NCBI GenBank assembly: GCA_910587905.1
Contig: CAJUOF010000187.1
Coordinates: forward strand, 1 to 44,065
DNA from: an uncultured Lachnospiraceae bacterium
Lineage (GTDB): Bacteria; Bacillota_A; Clostridia; Lachnospirales; Lachnospiraceae
Length of the DNA stretch: 44,065 nucleotides
Reading direction: 5' to 3'
Shown: in pieces, positions 24,431 to 32,624 of the stretch
Layout of the letters: every line of letters begins with the position of its first letter
Numbering within the stretch: the first letter of the stretch is position 1
The notes under the pieces: generated by a model
Database searches by the model: none
Told to the model about the DNA's origin: nothing
What the model saw: only the letters and a program-made list of their open reading frames with translations
Program-made: the position numbers and the translations under genes

Positions 24431-24781
24431 TTGAAAGAAAAGCATACCCATACACATATAAGAGAGAACGGCGAAGTGATCGTACACAGCCACGACGGCC
24501 ACTCTCACGGCCATGCTCATGTACACACCAACACCAAAGCAGTCTTAAACCGTCTCAGCCGGGCCATCGGCCATCTGGAGTCCATCCGGCGGATGGTGGA
24601 GGATGGGAGGGACTGCAGTGAAGTGCTGATTCAGCTCTCCGCCGTGAAGTCCGCCATCAACAACACGGGGAAAGTGATCCTCCAGGATCACATTGAACAC
24701 TGCATCGTAGATGCGGTGGAGTCCGGGGACCACGAAGCCCTGGAGGAACTCTCCAGGGCCATCGATCGATTTGTAAAATAG
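24431..24781 (+). CDS. CsoR-family copper-sensing repressor with His-rich N-terminal extension
   Basis: This 116-residue member of the CsoR/RcnR/FrmR family (DUF156) is an all-helical metal-sensing DNA-binding repressor. The Cu(I) ligand set of CsoR is present with exact spacing: Cys62, His87 and Cys91 (intervals 25 and 4, as in the Cys36/His61/Cys65 set known for CsoR). The first 33 residues are an extra His-rich tail with about a dozen histidines (KHTHTHIRE, HSHDGHSHGHAHVHT), which could bind nickel, zinc or copper. The start is TTG with AGGAG 10 bases upstream. No downstream ATG keeps the conserved core, so TTG is likely. No copper ATPase or chaperone lies beside it, so its regulon is elsewhere or it autoregulates. 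Confidence 0.88.
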   Translation: MKEKHTHTHIRENGEVIVHSHDGHSHGHAHVHTNTKAVLNRLSRAIGHLESIRRMVEDGRDCSEVLIQLSAVKSAINNTGKVILQDHIEHCIVDAVESGDHEALEELSRAIDRFVK

Positions 24782-24792
24782 CGTGCGCCTTT

Positions 24793-25020
24793 TTAAATCT
24801 CTGTAAAGGTGCACCGCTCTTTGATTCCCGATGCATCAATATGAAAGACTTCCGTCCCGTCGGCCAAACACTCCCTCTCGTATGTAACGGCTTTGCCCTT
24901 GAACTTCTTTTTCACGTATTCCTCCGGACAGGCGAGCTCCGCCTCCTCGATCAACACATCCCGCATCTGGTTGTTGGCACACTGGTTAAAAATCTCCCAT
25001 ACAATCTCATACTCTTTCAT
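24793..25020 (-). CDS. Small conserved-looking protein, unknown function
   Basis: This 75-residue soluble protein begins MKEYEIVWEIFNQCANNQMRD and ends in a beta-like segment TEVFHIDASGIKERCTFTEI. It has no signal peptide or membrane span. GGGGGAAG precedes the ATG at good distance. It follows the DegV gene by 30 bases on the same strand, so they probably form an operon, and it converges with the CsoR-like gene, leaving only 11 bases between the two stops. The pattern looks like a genuine small clostridial protein, but I cannot name its family. Confidence 0.7.
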   Translation of the reverse strand: MKEYEIVWEIFNQCANNQMRDVLIEEAELACPEEYVKKKFKGKAVTYERECLADGTEVFHIDASGIKERCTFTEI

Positions 25021-25050
25021 CGTCTTCCCCCACCATCCGGAATTTCCATT

Positions 25051-25929
25051 TTACTGCAGGTCCACATCGCTGGTATAGACAAGGGCACACATGCCGGCTC
25101 CCACATGGGCTCCGATGACCGGTCCGATATCGGCAACGATGGCGTCTCCGATCAGTCCCCGCTCTAAAAGTGTACTCTTCAATTTTTCAGCTAACTCTAA
25201 GTTGGCGGCATGACCGATGACCACCGTCTGCTCACTGCTTCTGTATCCCTCCGATTCGATCTTCTGGCAAAAGGTCTCCAACACCTTTTTCGGGCCGCGA
25301 AGCTTCGCCGCCGTCACCAGCTTCCCCTCCCGGTCCACCGAGAGAAGCGGTTTTACGCCGAGAGCAGTTCCCAAAATAGCGGCCGCTGCCGAGATCCTTC
25401 CCCCCTGCCTCAAATGATCCAGATCATCGACCACAAACCAGTGGCGCACCTTTAAACGATTCTCATAGATCCATGTCTCCAGCTCCTCCATGGACAGCCT
25501 CTCCTGCTTCTTAAGACCCGCCCGATAAGCCAAAAGCCCCTCGCCGATGGAAGCACAGAGAGAATCCACACTGACAATTTTCCGGCCCGGATACCTCTCC
25601 ATCAAGGTCTCCGCTGCCATGAGGGATGCCTGATAGGTTCCGCTAAGGCCTGACGAAAAGCACAGATACAAAATGTCCTGCCCTTTCTCGAGAATCGGAG
25701 AAAACACTTCCTCATAGGTAAAATAATTGATCTGAGAGGTGCTGACTTTATCCCCGGCCTTCACCCGCCTGTAAAATTCCTCAAAACTCATCTCCCGGGC
25801 GTCTGCATAGTGCTGATAAGGCTTTTCATTCACGAGAAACTCCATCGGCACAACCTCCACCCCCAGCTTAGCAAAAAGCTCGCCGGGCAGATCCGCCGTG
25901 CCGTCCGTCACAAGTACATAATCTGCCAT
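25051..25929 (-). CDS. DegV-family fatty-acid-binding protein
   Basis: DegV/FakB-type proteins bind a fatty acid and present it to a fatty-acid kinase. The 292-residue sequence shows the family landmarks: VLVTDGTADLP at the N-terminus, VSTSQINYFTYEEVF, LYLCFSSGLSGTYQAS, VSVDSLCASIGEGLL, DDLDHLRQGGRISA, LGVKPLLSVDREGKL, and GPVIGAHVGAGMCAL near the end. The ATG at 25929 has GGGAGG 4-5 bases upstream and gives the normal N-terminus. An upstream in-frame ATG (25974) would add 15 unlikely residues. No FakA kinase is in the window. The small 75-residue gene follows in the same operon. Confidence 0.95.
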   Translation of the reverse strand: MADYVLVTDGTADLPGELFAKLGVEVVPMEFLVNEKPYQHYADAREMSFEEFYRRVKAGDKVSTSQINYFTYEEVFSPILEKGQDILYLCFSSGLSGTYQASLMAAETLMERYPGRKIVSVDSLCASIGEGLLAYRAGLKKQERLSMEELETWIYENRLKVRHWFVVDDLDHLRQGGRISAAAAILGTALGVKPLLSVDREGKLVTAAKLRGPKKVLETFCQKIESEGYRSSEQTVVIGHAANLELAEKLKSTLLERGLIGDAIVADIGPVIGAHVGAGMCALVYTSDVDLQ

Positions 25930-25998
25930 TTTTCCTCCCCTGGCCCTTTGGCCACTAAAATTCATGTTTTTCACATTTTTTTCGTTGATGATATGTAA

Positions 25999-26018
25999 CC
26001 GGGAGGGACCCCTCCCGG
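25999..26018 (-). terminator. Short hairpin after the 3D-domain gene
   Basis: CCGGGAGG (25999-26006) and CCTCCCGG (26011-26018) form a perfect 8-bp stem around GACC, about 90 bases past the stop of the 3D-domain gene. There is no clear U-tract, so termination is uncertain. Confidence 0.4.
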
Positions 26019-26108
26019 CACTGTTCCATTCATTGTATCGATATTCAAAGTATTTGTCAATGATTCCCTACAGATTTCTGTCTGCAGCATCTTTATCTGC
26101 AGCCATTA

Positions 26109-26777
26109 TCATCTTTTTACCCAGACCTCCACATTCCGATCGACGCCCATCCGGTTGGCTATGGTACAGTTATCCACCAACACATCGATGCGCTTCCCCT
26201 TGATGCCTCCGCCACAGTCCTCCGCCACATATTCATAATCCAGACCACCGATGCGCACATGGGTATAATAAGGAATCACAGAAGGGTCCACGGCAATGGT
26301 ATGGTGAAGCTGCATGGGCTCCTGGGTGCTGGTCTGCCAAGCCCACTGGTCATTGCAGCAGGAGAGCGGACAGTAATAGGTGATGACCCAGTCGTCGCCC
26401 AGACTGACCCAGTCGTCCATCACCGCTTCCTCCGCATCGGTTTCCTCCACGGCTTCTCCGCCGGCTTCTTCCACCTCGGCCCCCGCCGCGGCTCCCTCTG
26501 TGTCCCCACCGGCCAAATCCGTTTCAGCCGCTACGAGCATCTGTCCCACATCGGCGGCCAGTCCACCGGCGATCACTGCTGACCCGGCCGTCCCCGGCTC
26601 TGCATCCCAGTCCGGCTCGCCTACCATGGACACACCATCCTCCCTTGAAGGTTCGTAATCTTTGATCCACCGGATATCAAATCCGGCAATATGGTTACCT
26701 CTCTGCGCCTGCGCGGAAATTCCCGCAGTAAGCATCAGAAGAATCATTCCAACGCCTATGACAAATCGCTTTCTCAT
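26109..26777 (-). CDS. Secreted 3D-domain protein (probable cell-wall hydrolase)
   Basis: The 222-residue protein has a signal peptide (1-24, ending AQA). An acidic Ala/Glu/Gly-rich linker (about 45-125) leads to a C-terminal 3D domain, named for its three conserved aspartates. The visible core is HHTIAVDPSVIPYYTHVRI, then YVAEDCGGGIKGKRIDVLVDN. 3D domains form the double-psi-barrel catalytic core of lytic transglycosylases of the MltA/YabE/Rpf type. An additional Cys pair occurs in YYCPLSCCNDQW. AAGGAAG lies just before the ATG. It is a single-gene unit. Peptidoglycan cleavage is inferred from the family. Confidence 0.88.
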   Translation of the reverse strand: MRKRFVIGVGMILLMLTAGISAQAQRGNHIAGFDIRWIKDYEPSREDGVSMVGEPDWDAEPGTAGSAVIAGGLAADVGQMLVAAETDLAGGDTEGAAAGAEVEEAGGEAVEETDAEEAVMDDWVSLGDDWVITYYCPLSCCNDQWAWQTSTQEPMQLHHTIAVDPSVIPYYTHVRIGGLDYEYVAEDCGGGIKGKRIDVLVDNCTIANRMGVDRNVEVWVKR

Positions 26778-26798
26778 GAAAATCTTCCTTTCTTTTCA

Positions 26799-26822
26799 TA
26801 TACTCATATACCTGTGAGTATA
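26799..26822 (-). promoter_or_regulatory. Inverted repeat upstream of the 3D-domain gene
   Basis: TATACTCA (26799-26806) and TGAGTATA (26815-26822) form a perfect 8-bp inverted repeat with an 8-base centre, 22 bases before the start codon. It could be an operator or a 5' UTR hairpin. I could not place a convincing promoter next to it. Confidence 0.4.
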
Positions 26823-26907
26823 ATATGGATTTGTCATAGTATTGCCTTATTTTCTCTGTTTATTCCAAAAATTCCCTCCCCGGGGGAAGCCCCTGGGGAT
26901 GTCTGTG

Positions 26908-27909
26908 TCACACCACCAGATGATAGAGCCGGAATATAAACCTGGTCCCCTTTCCCGGTTCACTGACTGCCTCGATCTGTCCGCTCTGGATCCCCAAAAT
27001 ATATTTCGCCATGGCAAGGCCGATACCGACGCTGTCTTTTCCCGCATTTTTCCCTCTATAAAACCGTTCAAAAATATGGGGCAGATCCTCCGGCGCGATC
27101 CCCTCACCGTTGTCCTCCACCACAAGCTGCGTGTAAATTCCTCTGGTCTCACTGTAAATGGCAATCCGTCCGTTTTCCGGTGTATGTTCCATGCAATTTT
27201 TCACCACATTGGCGACAGCCTCCGCCGTCCAGTGAAAATCGCAGACCAGCACCATATCCTCCGGAATATCCACCGTAAAGGTCTGATTTTTTAACTCCAT
27301 GGGAATCAGCAAATGCTCGGTGGCCTTCCTCACCAACGCCCTCACCTGGACCCTCTCTTTTTTAAACTGAATGGTTCCCGCATCCAGCTTGGACATTTTG
27401 AGAAGGGAGGTGAGCAGCCATTCCATCCGTTCTAATTGGGATTGAATGGATTTGACAAACTCGTCTCTCTGCTTTGCCGGAAGGTTCTGATCCCGCAGAA
27501 TATCCGTCATCACCATCATCGAGGTCATCGGTGTCTTCAGTTGATGAGAAATATCCGACAGGGAATCCGCCAGATAAGCCTTGTCGGCAAGAAGAAGCTC
27601 TGCCTGGGTCTCCAGCTTCGTCACCAGCTTGTAGATATCATTCCGGAGAATGCTCAGTTCCCCCTCGGCATTGTCCGGAATATCAAGCTGCCGCTCTCCG
27701 TTTAACACCCTCTTCAAATATAGGGAAAGAGCCCTGATCTTCCGATAACGCAGGCCATTTCCCACCAGAAAAGAGGCAAGCCCTGCCGCAAAAAATATAA
27801 GAAACCAGGCAAAGCTCTCCCTGGATTCCGCAAACACCGCGCTGCCACAGATCACCCCGGCTCCCGCATAAACAATACACCCATATTTCAATTCTCTGTT
27901 TCGAAACAT
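26908..27909 (-). CDS. Sensor histidine kinase (HisKA type)
   Basis: This 333-residue membrane kinase is the partner of the OmpR-type regulator whose stop codon lies one base upstream. Two N-terminal membrane spans (about 9-24 and 34-52) with almost no external loop make it an intramembrane-sensing type. The phospho-acceptor motif is SDISHQLKTPMTSM with His122. The ATPase domain has VVKNCMEHTPENG (N box), VEDNGEGIAPEDLPHIFERF and GIGLAMAKYI. I start at ATG 27909, preceded by GGGAGAG. An in-frame ATG eight codons earlier would overlap the regulator. It is the last gene of a four-gene regulatory operon. Confidence 0.94.
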   Translation of the reverse strand: MFRNRELKYGCIVYAGAGVICGSAVFAESRESFAWFLIFFAAGLASFLVGNGLRYRKIRALSLYLKRVLNGERQLDIPDNAEGELSILRNDIYKLVTKLETQAELLLADKAYLADSLSDISHQLKTPMTSMMVMTDILRDQNLPAKQRDEFVKSIQSQLERMEWLLTSLLKMSKLDAGTIQFKKERVQVRALVRKATEHLLIPMELKNQTFTVDIPEDMVLVCDFHWTAEAVANVVKNCMEHTPENGRIAIYSETRGIYTQLVVEDNGEGIAPEDLPHIFERFYRGKNAGKDSVGIGLAMAKYILGIQSGQIEAVSEPGKGTRFIFRLYHLVV

Positions 27910-27910
27910 G

Positions 27911-28588
27911 TCACTCTCCCAGCCGATAGCCAATCCCCCGCACCGTTTTGATCAGTTCTGCCTCTCCATTTTCACCGCCCAGCTTCTCTCTGAGTCTCTT
28001 AATATAAACCGTCAGTGTATTGTCATTGACATAATCTCCGCCGATGTCCCACAGGCCTTCCAAAAGCTGATTTCGGCTTAAAACCCGCCCCTCCGCCTGA
28101 ACGAGGGTTAAGAGCAGCCTATATTCCATCGCCGTTAAAGCCAGCTCCTTCTCCCCTTTGTAGACCTTCGCGGACAGCGGATGTACGACAATATCCCGAA
28201 TCCGGAACACCTGCTCTGCATGATCAATCTTCCGATAACGGCGCAGCACCGATTTCATCCTGGACAAAAGCTCCCGGATCCGGAACGGTTTTGTGATGTA
28301 ATCGTCGGCTCCCATGTCAAGCCCCATGACCACATTGCCCTCGTCGTCACAGGCCGTAAGAAAAATCACCGCCGTATCTTCCCGCTGTTTCACCTGTTTA
28401 CAGATCTCATATCCGTTTCCGTCCGGCAAGGTCACATCCAGCAGACACAGATCAAACCGCTCTTCCGCGAGCACCCCCATGGCCTCCGCCACCGTATGGC
28501 AGGTATGAACCTCATATCCTTCCTGCTTTAGGGAATATTCAAGTCCCATGGCAATGCTGTGGTCATCCTCCACAAATAAAACCTTCAT
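27911..28588 (-). CDS. OmpR-family response regulator
   Basis: This 225-residue DNA-binding regulator has a receiver domain with EDDHS, the phospho-acceptor Asp in LCLLDVTLPDGNGYE, and Lys in DDYITKPFRIRE. The winged-helix output domain shows LTAMEYRLLLTLV, LSRNQLLEGLWD and LTVYIKRLREKLG and ends GIGYRLGE. Its ATG abuts the TAG stop of the upstream NarL-type regulator (28589-28591), and its stop is one base from the next kinase start, so all are translationally linked. The target is not certain. The divergent ABC exporter is the nearest candidate, shared with the other system. Confidence 0.95.
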   Translation of the reverse strand: MKVLFVEDDHSIAMGLEYSLKQEGYEVHTCHTVAEAMGVLAEERFDLCLLDVTLPDGNGYEICKQVKQREDTAVIFLTACDDEGNVVMGLDMGADDYITKPFRIRELLSRMKSVLRRYRKIDHAEQVFRIRDIVVHPLSAKVYKGEKELALTAMEYRLLLTLVQAEGRVLSRNQLLEGLWDIGGDYVNDNTLTVYIKRLREKLGGENGEAELIKTVRGIGYRLGE

Positions 28589-29221
28589 CTACCGCATTTC
28601 CCCTTTCAAATAAAACACCGCGAGCTGGGTCCTGTCCCTGAGCCCCAGCTTCTCCAGGACGACGCTCAAATAATTGCGCACCGTCCCCTCGCTCAGGCAC
28701 ATGGAATCGGCGATCTCCCGGTTACTAAGGCCCTCCGCCACCAGCCGGACCAGCTCCTTCTCTCGTTCCCCCATGGAGTAATCCGAAAGATCAACTCCTC
28801 TCCGCTGTTTCATCAGCTCCGGAAGCCTGGTCACGACCTCATTTCCAAACACGCTCTGCCCCGACATCACCGCTTTTAAGGCCGGGGCAATTGAGGCGAT
28901 ATCCTGTTTGATCAGGTATCCCTTGGAGCCAATTTTTAATGCCTTCAAAATATAATCGTCGTCGGAAAAGGTGGTCAGAAAAAGAATCCTAGCCTCCGGG
29001 TAACGCTTTAAGATCTCCTCCCCCGCGTCCAGGCCGTTCCCGCCTCCCATCTGGATGTCCATCAGAAGAATGTCCGGCCGATATTCACCGTACAGCCAGA
29101 CCGCCTCCGGGCCGCTCTCCCCCGTCGCCAGGACGGTGATCCCCTCTTCCGCCTGCAGAATGGTCTTTAAGGACATGCAGACCAGTCGATCGTCGTCCAC
29201 GATGATAAGATTCATGTTCAA
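28589..29221 (-). CDS. NarL/LuxR-family response regulator
   Basis: The 210-residue regulator has a receiver domain (VDDD near the N-terminus, phospho-acceptor Asp in ILLMDIQMGGGNGLD, Lys in GYLIKQD) and a C-terminal LuxR-type helix-turn-helix (MGEREKELVRLVAEGLSNREIADSMCLSEGTVRNYLSVVLEKLGL). It overlaps the end of the upstream HisKA_3 kinase gene by 4 bases (ATGA type), typical of a cognate pair. The divergent ABC-2 exporter operon begins on the other side of that kinase gene and is the likely target. A palindrome in the intergenic region is a candidate binding site. Confidence 0.95.
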   Translation of the reverse strand: MNMNLIIVDDDRLVCMSLKTILQAEEGITVLATGESGPEAVWLYGEYRPDILLMDIQMGGGNGLDAGEEILKRYPEARILFLTTFSDDDYILKALKIGSKGYLIKQDIASIAPALKAVMSGQSVFGNEVVTRLPELMKQRRGVDLSDYSMGEREKELVRLVAEGLSNREIADSMCLSEGTVRNYLSVVLEKLGLRDRTQLAVFYLKGEMR

Positions 29222-30354
29222 ACTCCTTTCTGACGCAAGCCTCTTCCGGGGAGAGGAAGCGACACGAAGAGGCGGAAGCCCTTCTCCGTGTCAACGCGGA
29301 AATTCCCTCCCAGGGCTTCCGCCCGCTCCCGGATGTTCTGCAGTCCGATCCCGCCTCCGCCGCCGTCCAGGCGGGCCCCGGTTCCATTGTCCCGGATCAC
29401 AAGCTGACACACCGCCGGGTGCTCCACCACCAAAATCTCCGCAGCCGTGGCATTGCTGTGCCTGGCGATGTTGGAAAGCCCCTCCTTTGCGATGGCGATC
29501 ATGCAGTAACTAGCCTCCGCCGGAAGCCTTCCGGCCTTGTAACGGAAAGTCACCGGGCAGAACGTAAACGCTTCCGCCAGTTTTTTTAGCTGAAATTCCA
29601 GGTCCACCGCTTCGTCGTGAAGATTGTGGACGCTCTCCCGGATGCTGTCCATGGCCTCGGACAGGGTCTCCTTCACCTGCAAAAGCTCTCCGGCAAATGT
29701 CTCGTCTTTTCCGTGGACCACCGTCATGGCACTCACCAGGAGGATGGATCTGGTGAGCAGATGCCCCACGTTGTCATGAATCTCCCTGGAGATCCGGTTG
29801 CGCTCGTTCAAGGTCGCCAGCCGCACCTCGTAATCCTGTTTCTCCATCAGTTCCGTGTTCTTTTCCTCCAGGTAAAGGGCCTGCTCCCTGGAAGAATCCT
29901 GCATCCAGAAATAAGCATCCACAATATTTTGGTAGGCCCCGGTCTTTTTTCTCAGAAAAAATCCGGCCATACAAAGCACCAAGGCCGTCAAAAACCGTCC
30001 GATTTCCCCGGACTGCGCCGCCACGTGCGCGCAGATGCATAGCGGGACTACCCACACAAACCGAAACTGCCACCGCCTCTGCCCGGCACAGTCATATGCC
30101 ATCGGCGGCAGGAAGACAAGAAACTCTTCCCACCAGATTCCACCCATGCAGTAAAGGGCGCCGAACCATCCCCAGCGTTCCACCTCCAGCGCACTCCCCA
30201 GGGAAGAAACCATGAGGGCCACCAGAAATGCCGCCACCATAGGAAGCCCTGCCGCCTCCTGTTCCCATAACAAAGGAAGGAAGCACACCAAAAATAAAAA
30301 CAGCTTGTCTGTAAGTTTCTGCATTGCCCGCCTCCCCAGACGCTGATACATCAT
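29218..30354 (-). CDS. Sensor histidine kinase (HisKA_3 type)
   Basis: The 378-residue membrane kinase has several membrane spans in residues 18-135, a short linker coiled coil, then the HisKA_3 motif RISREIHDNVGHLLTR with His193 as phospho-acceptor. The ATPase domain shows AIAKEGLSNIARHSNA (N box) and DNGTGARLDGGGGGIGLQNIRERAEALGG-like G boxes. It is the DesK/LiaS-like type that pairs with NarL regulators. Two starts are possible: ATG 30354 (AGGA 7 bases upstream) or ATG 30324 (GGGAGG 7 bases upstream, giving MQKLTDKLFLF). It is the first gene of the four-gene regulatory operon and is divergent from the ABC exporter. Confidence 0.93.
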   Translation of the reverse strand: MMYQRLGRRAMQKLTDKLFLFLVCFLPLLWEQEAAGLPMVAAFLVALMVSSLGSALEVERWGWFGALYCMGGIWWEEFLVFLPPMAYDCAGQRRWQFRFVWVVPLCICAHVAAQSGEIGRFLTALVLCMAGFFLRKKTGAYQNIVDAYFWMQDSSREQALYLEEKNTELMEKQDYEVRLATLNERNRISREIHDNVGHLLTRSILLVSAMTVVHGKDETFAGELLQVKETLSEAMDSIRESVHNLHDEAVDLEFQLKKLAEAFTFCPVTFRYKAGRLPAEASYCMIAIAKEGLSNIARHSNATAAEILVVEHPAVCQLVIRDNGTGARLDGGGGGIGLQNIRERAEALGGNFRVDTEKGFRLFVSLPLPGRGLRQKGV

Positions 30355-30407
30355 GTTTTGTTCCTGGATTTATTTTAACGAATCCCTCCACAATAAGCAA
30401 CCCAAAC

Positions 30408-30421
30408 ATGACAGATGTCAT
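30408..30421. promoter_or_regulatory. Candidate operator between kinase and ABC exporter genes
   Basis: ATGACA-GA-TGTCAT is a 14-base palindrome with two unpaired central bases, and a further half-site TGACAT follows at about 30432. It lies in the only divergent intergenic region of this locus, about 122 bases before the ABC ATPase start, where a LuxR-type dimer could bind. I could not assign clear promoter boxes here. Confidence 0.45.
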
Positions 30422-30542
30422 TTTAATCTTCTGACATCCTTCACTGTTTTTTTCTCCCGGTTTCCTCTATCATATGGATATAGGATATCTTGAACGATAA
30501 AAAATATTGTGAATTTATGTTTAAACAGAAAGGACCCCTGAT

Positions 30543-31472
30543 ATGATTCATGTGAAAAATTTGGTGAAACGCTATGGGAAGCTGGTCGCCCTGGACCATT
30601 TCAACCTGGACGTGCAGGACGGGGAGATTTTCGGACTGTTAGGTCCAAACGGAAGCGGAAAGACCACTGCGATCAACTGCATCCTGTCCCTTTTGACTTA
30701 CGACAAAGGGGAAATCTCTCTCTTCGGGGAACCCATGTCCCCCACCAATTACAAGAGCAAAAAGAAGATCGGCGTGGTTCCCCAGAATGTGGCCGTGTTC
30801 AACGAACTGACCGTTCAGGAAAACATTGATTATTTCTGCGGTCTCTACGTGCCGGAAAAAACGGCCAGAAAACCGCTGGTTGAGGAAGCCATCGCCTTTG
30901 CGGGACTTTCGGACTTTCGAAAGTTTTTGCCAAAAAAGCTCTCCGGAGGCTTGCTCCGACGCTTAAACATCGCCTGCGGCATCGCCCACAAGCCGGAGCT
31001 GATCTTTTTAGACGAACCCACCGTGGCTGTGGATCCTCAAAGCCGCAACAGCATCCTGGAGGGAATCCGGACCCTGAACGCCTCCGGCGCCACCATCATC
31101 TACACCTCCCATTATATGGAAGAGGTGGAACAGCTCTGTTCCCGAATCATGATCATGGATAAGGGCCGGGCCATCGCTACCGGAACCAGGGAGGAACTGA
31201 CAGCCCTCATTCACACCGGTGAAAAGCTGACCGTGGAAGCCGCCTCCCTGCCCTTCTCTGTTCTGGAGCAAATCCGGAACCTGCCGGCTGTCCTCAGGGC
31301 CGATTACGGCGACGGTCACTTGAAGGCAGACTGCAAGGGAAACGGCCATCCCATCATCGATGTCCTGGATTTGCTCAGGCAAAATGGCGTGGCCTTCGGT
31401 CAGGTTTTCTCGGAACCCCCCACCTTGAACGACGTGTTCCTGGAGATCACCGGCAAACAACTCAGGGATTAA
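30543..31472 (+). CDS. ABC-2 exporter ATP-binding protein
   Basis: This 309-residue cytoplasmic ATPase of a drug, peptide or lipid exporter has Walker A LLGPNGSGKTT (Lys40), a Q-loop in VPQNVAVFNELT, the signature KLSGGLLRRLN, Walker B LIFLDEPTVAVDP, and a switch His in YTSHYMEEVEQL. The C-terminal 90 residues are the usual DrrA/CcmA-type extension. AAAGGA lies 8 bases before the ATG. It is followed 12 bases later by the first permease gene, so the three genes form one exporter operon, divergent from the two-component genes that probably control it. Substrate is unknown. Such NarL-linked exporters often answer to membrane-active antibiotics, which is inference here. Confidence 0.95.
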   Translation: MIHVKNLVKRYGKLVALDHFNLDVQDGEIFGLLGPNGSGKTTAINCILSLLTYDKGEISLFGEPMSPTNYKSKKKIGVVPQNVAVFNELTVQENIDYFCGLYVPEKTARKPLVEEAIAFAGLSDFRKFLPKKLSGGLLRRLNIACGIAHKPELIFLDEPTVAVDPQSRNSILEGIRTLNASGATIIYTSHYMEEVEQLCSRIMIMDKGRAIATGTREELTALIHTGEKLTVEAASLPFSVLEQIRNLPAVLRADYGDGHLKADCKGNGHPIIDVLDLLRQNGVAFGQVFSEPPTLNDVFLEITGKQLRD

Positions 31473-31484
31473 AGGAGGATATTC

Positions 31485-32624
31485 ATGTTCGGAAATATTT
31501 ACTACAAACGCATCCTCGTTTCCGTCCGAAACAAGGGAACGCTCATATGGACCTGGATCTTTCCCCTGATGATGGCGACCCTGTTCTACTTCGCCTTCTC
31601 CGGACTGGAGGACGCGGAGCTTTTAAAAACCATTCCCACCGGGATCGTGGCTTCGGAGGAATATGAGAACGACTCAGCCTTTCAGACTACCCTCTCGGCC
31701 GTCTCCGACCCGGAGGAAGGCTTTCTGGAGCTTCGTTCCTACGACACGCGGGAAGCGGCGGAGGAAGCCTTGAAGGAAGGGGAAATCGAGGGCTTCCTCT
31801 CTCTGGAAAACGGTTCCCCGAAGCTTTTCGTCTCGAAAAACGACCTAAACCAGACCATCTTAAAGAGCTTCCTGGACCAGTACGTCCAAACGAAGCATGC
31901 CGTGGTCTCTCTGCTGGAAAGAGGAAACACCGACGTCTCCCAGATTTTGAACCTGTTTCAGACAGAGACCTGGACCAAGGAACTTGCTCTCTCCAAAAAT
32001 GTTCCCTCGGAGACCGTAAATTACTTTTTTGCGCTTCTCGCTATGGTGTGCATGTATGGAGGCTTCCAGGGATTGGACAGCGTCTCCTATCTGCAGGCCA
32101 ACTTATCCCCCATGGGAGCCAGGCGAACTCTCTCCCCTGCGAAGCGGTTTCCTATGGTATTCTTTGACCTTCTGGCCGCCCTCACGGTACACATGGCCTG
32201 CATGCTGTTTCTGCTGGCTTACCTGATTTTCATCCTGGGGTTGGATTTTGGAGCCGGACTCCTCCCTGTCATCGTCACCTGCCTGTTCGGAAGCTTTCTG
32301 GGCATGTCCTTCGGCTCCTTTGTCACGGCAATCTCCCGGGCAAAGGAAGGGGTGAAGGTAGCGATCATCATCTCCGTCTCCCTGGCCTGCAGCTTCGGCG
32401 CGGGCATGATGGTTTCCGGTATCAATTACAAGATCGCCAAGACCCTTCCCCTTCTGTCCTGGTTAAATCCGGCGGCCCGGATCTCCGACGCCCTTTACTG
32501 TCTGTATTATTACGACGGATACGGCCAGTATTTCTTAAACTTAGGTATCCTAGCCGCAATGACTCTATTGTTCTCTGTAATTACCGCATTTTTCTTAAGG
32601 AGGCAGCGCTATGAAAGTATTTAA
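31485..32624 (+). CDS. ABC-2 type permease, first subunit
   Basis: The 379-residue membrane protein has one N-terminal span (about 19-37), an extracytoplasmic domain (about 40-175) and five to six C-terminal spans, the last ending just before the basic FFLRRQRYESI end. This is the ABC2_membrane_3 (YhgE/NatB-like) layout. AAAGGAGG lies 7 bases before the ATG. Its 3' end overlaps the second permease gene by 14 bases. The two permeases differ in sequence, so a heterodimeric channel with the upstream ATPase is likely. Confidence 0.92.
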   Translation: MFGNIYYKRILVSVRNKGTLIWTWIFPLMMATLFYFAFSGLEDAELLKTIPTGIVASEEYENDSAFQTTLSAVSDPEEGFLELRSYDTREAAEEALKEGEIEGFLSLENGSPKLFVSKNDLNQTILKSFLDQYVQTKHAVVSLLERGNTDVSQILNLFQTETWTKELALSKNVPSETVNYFFALLAMVCMYGGFQGLDSVSYLQANLSPMGARRTLSPAKRFPMVFFDLLAALTVHMACMLFLLAYLIFILGLDFGAGLLPVIVTCLFGSFLGMSFGSFVTAISRAKEGVKVAIIISVSLACSFGAGMMVSGINYKIAKTLPLLSWLNPAARISDALYCLYYYDGYGQYFLNLGILAAMTLLFSVITAFFLRRQRYESI

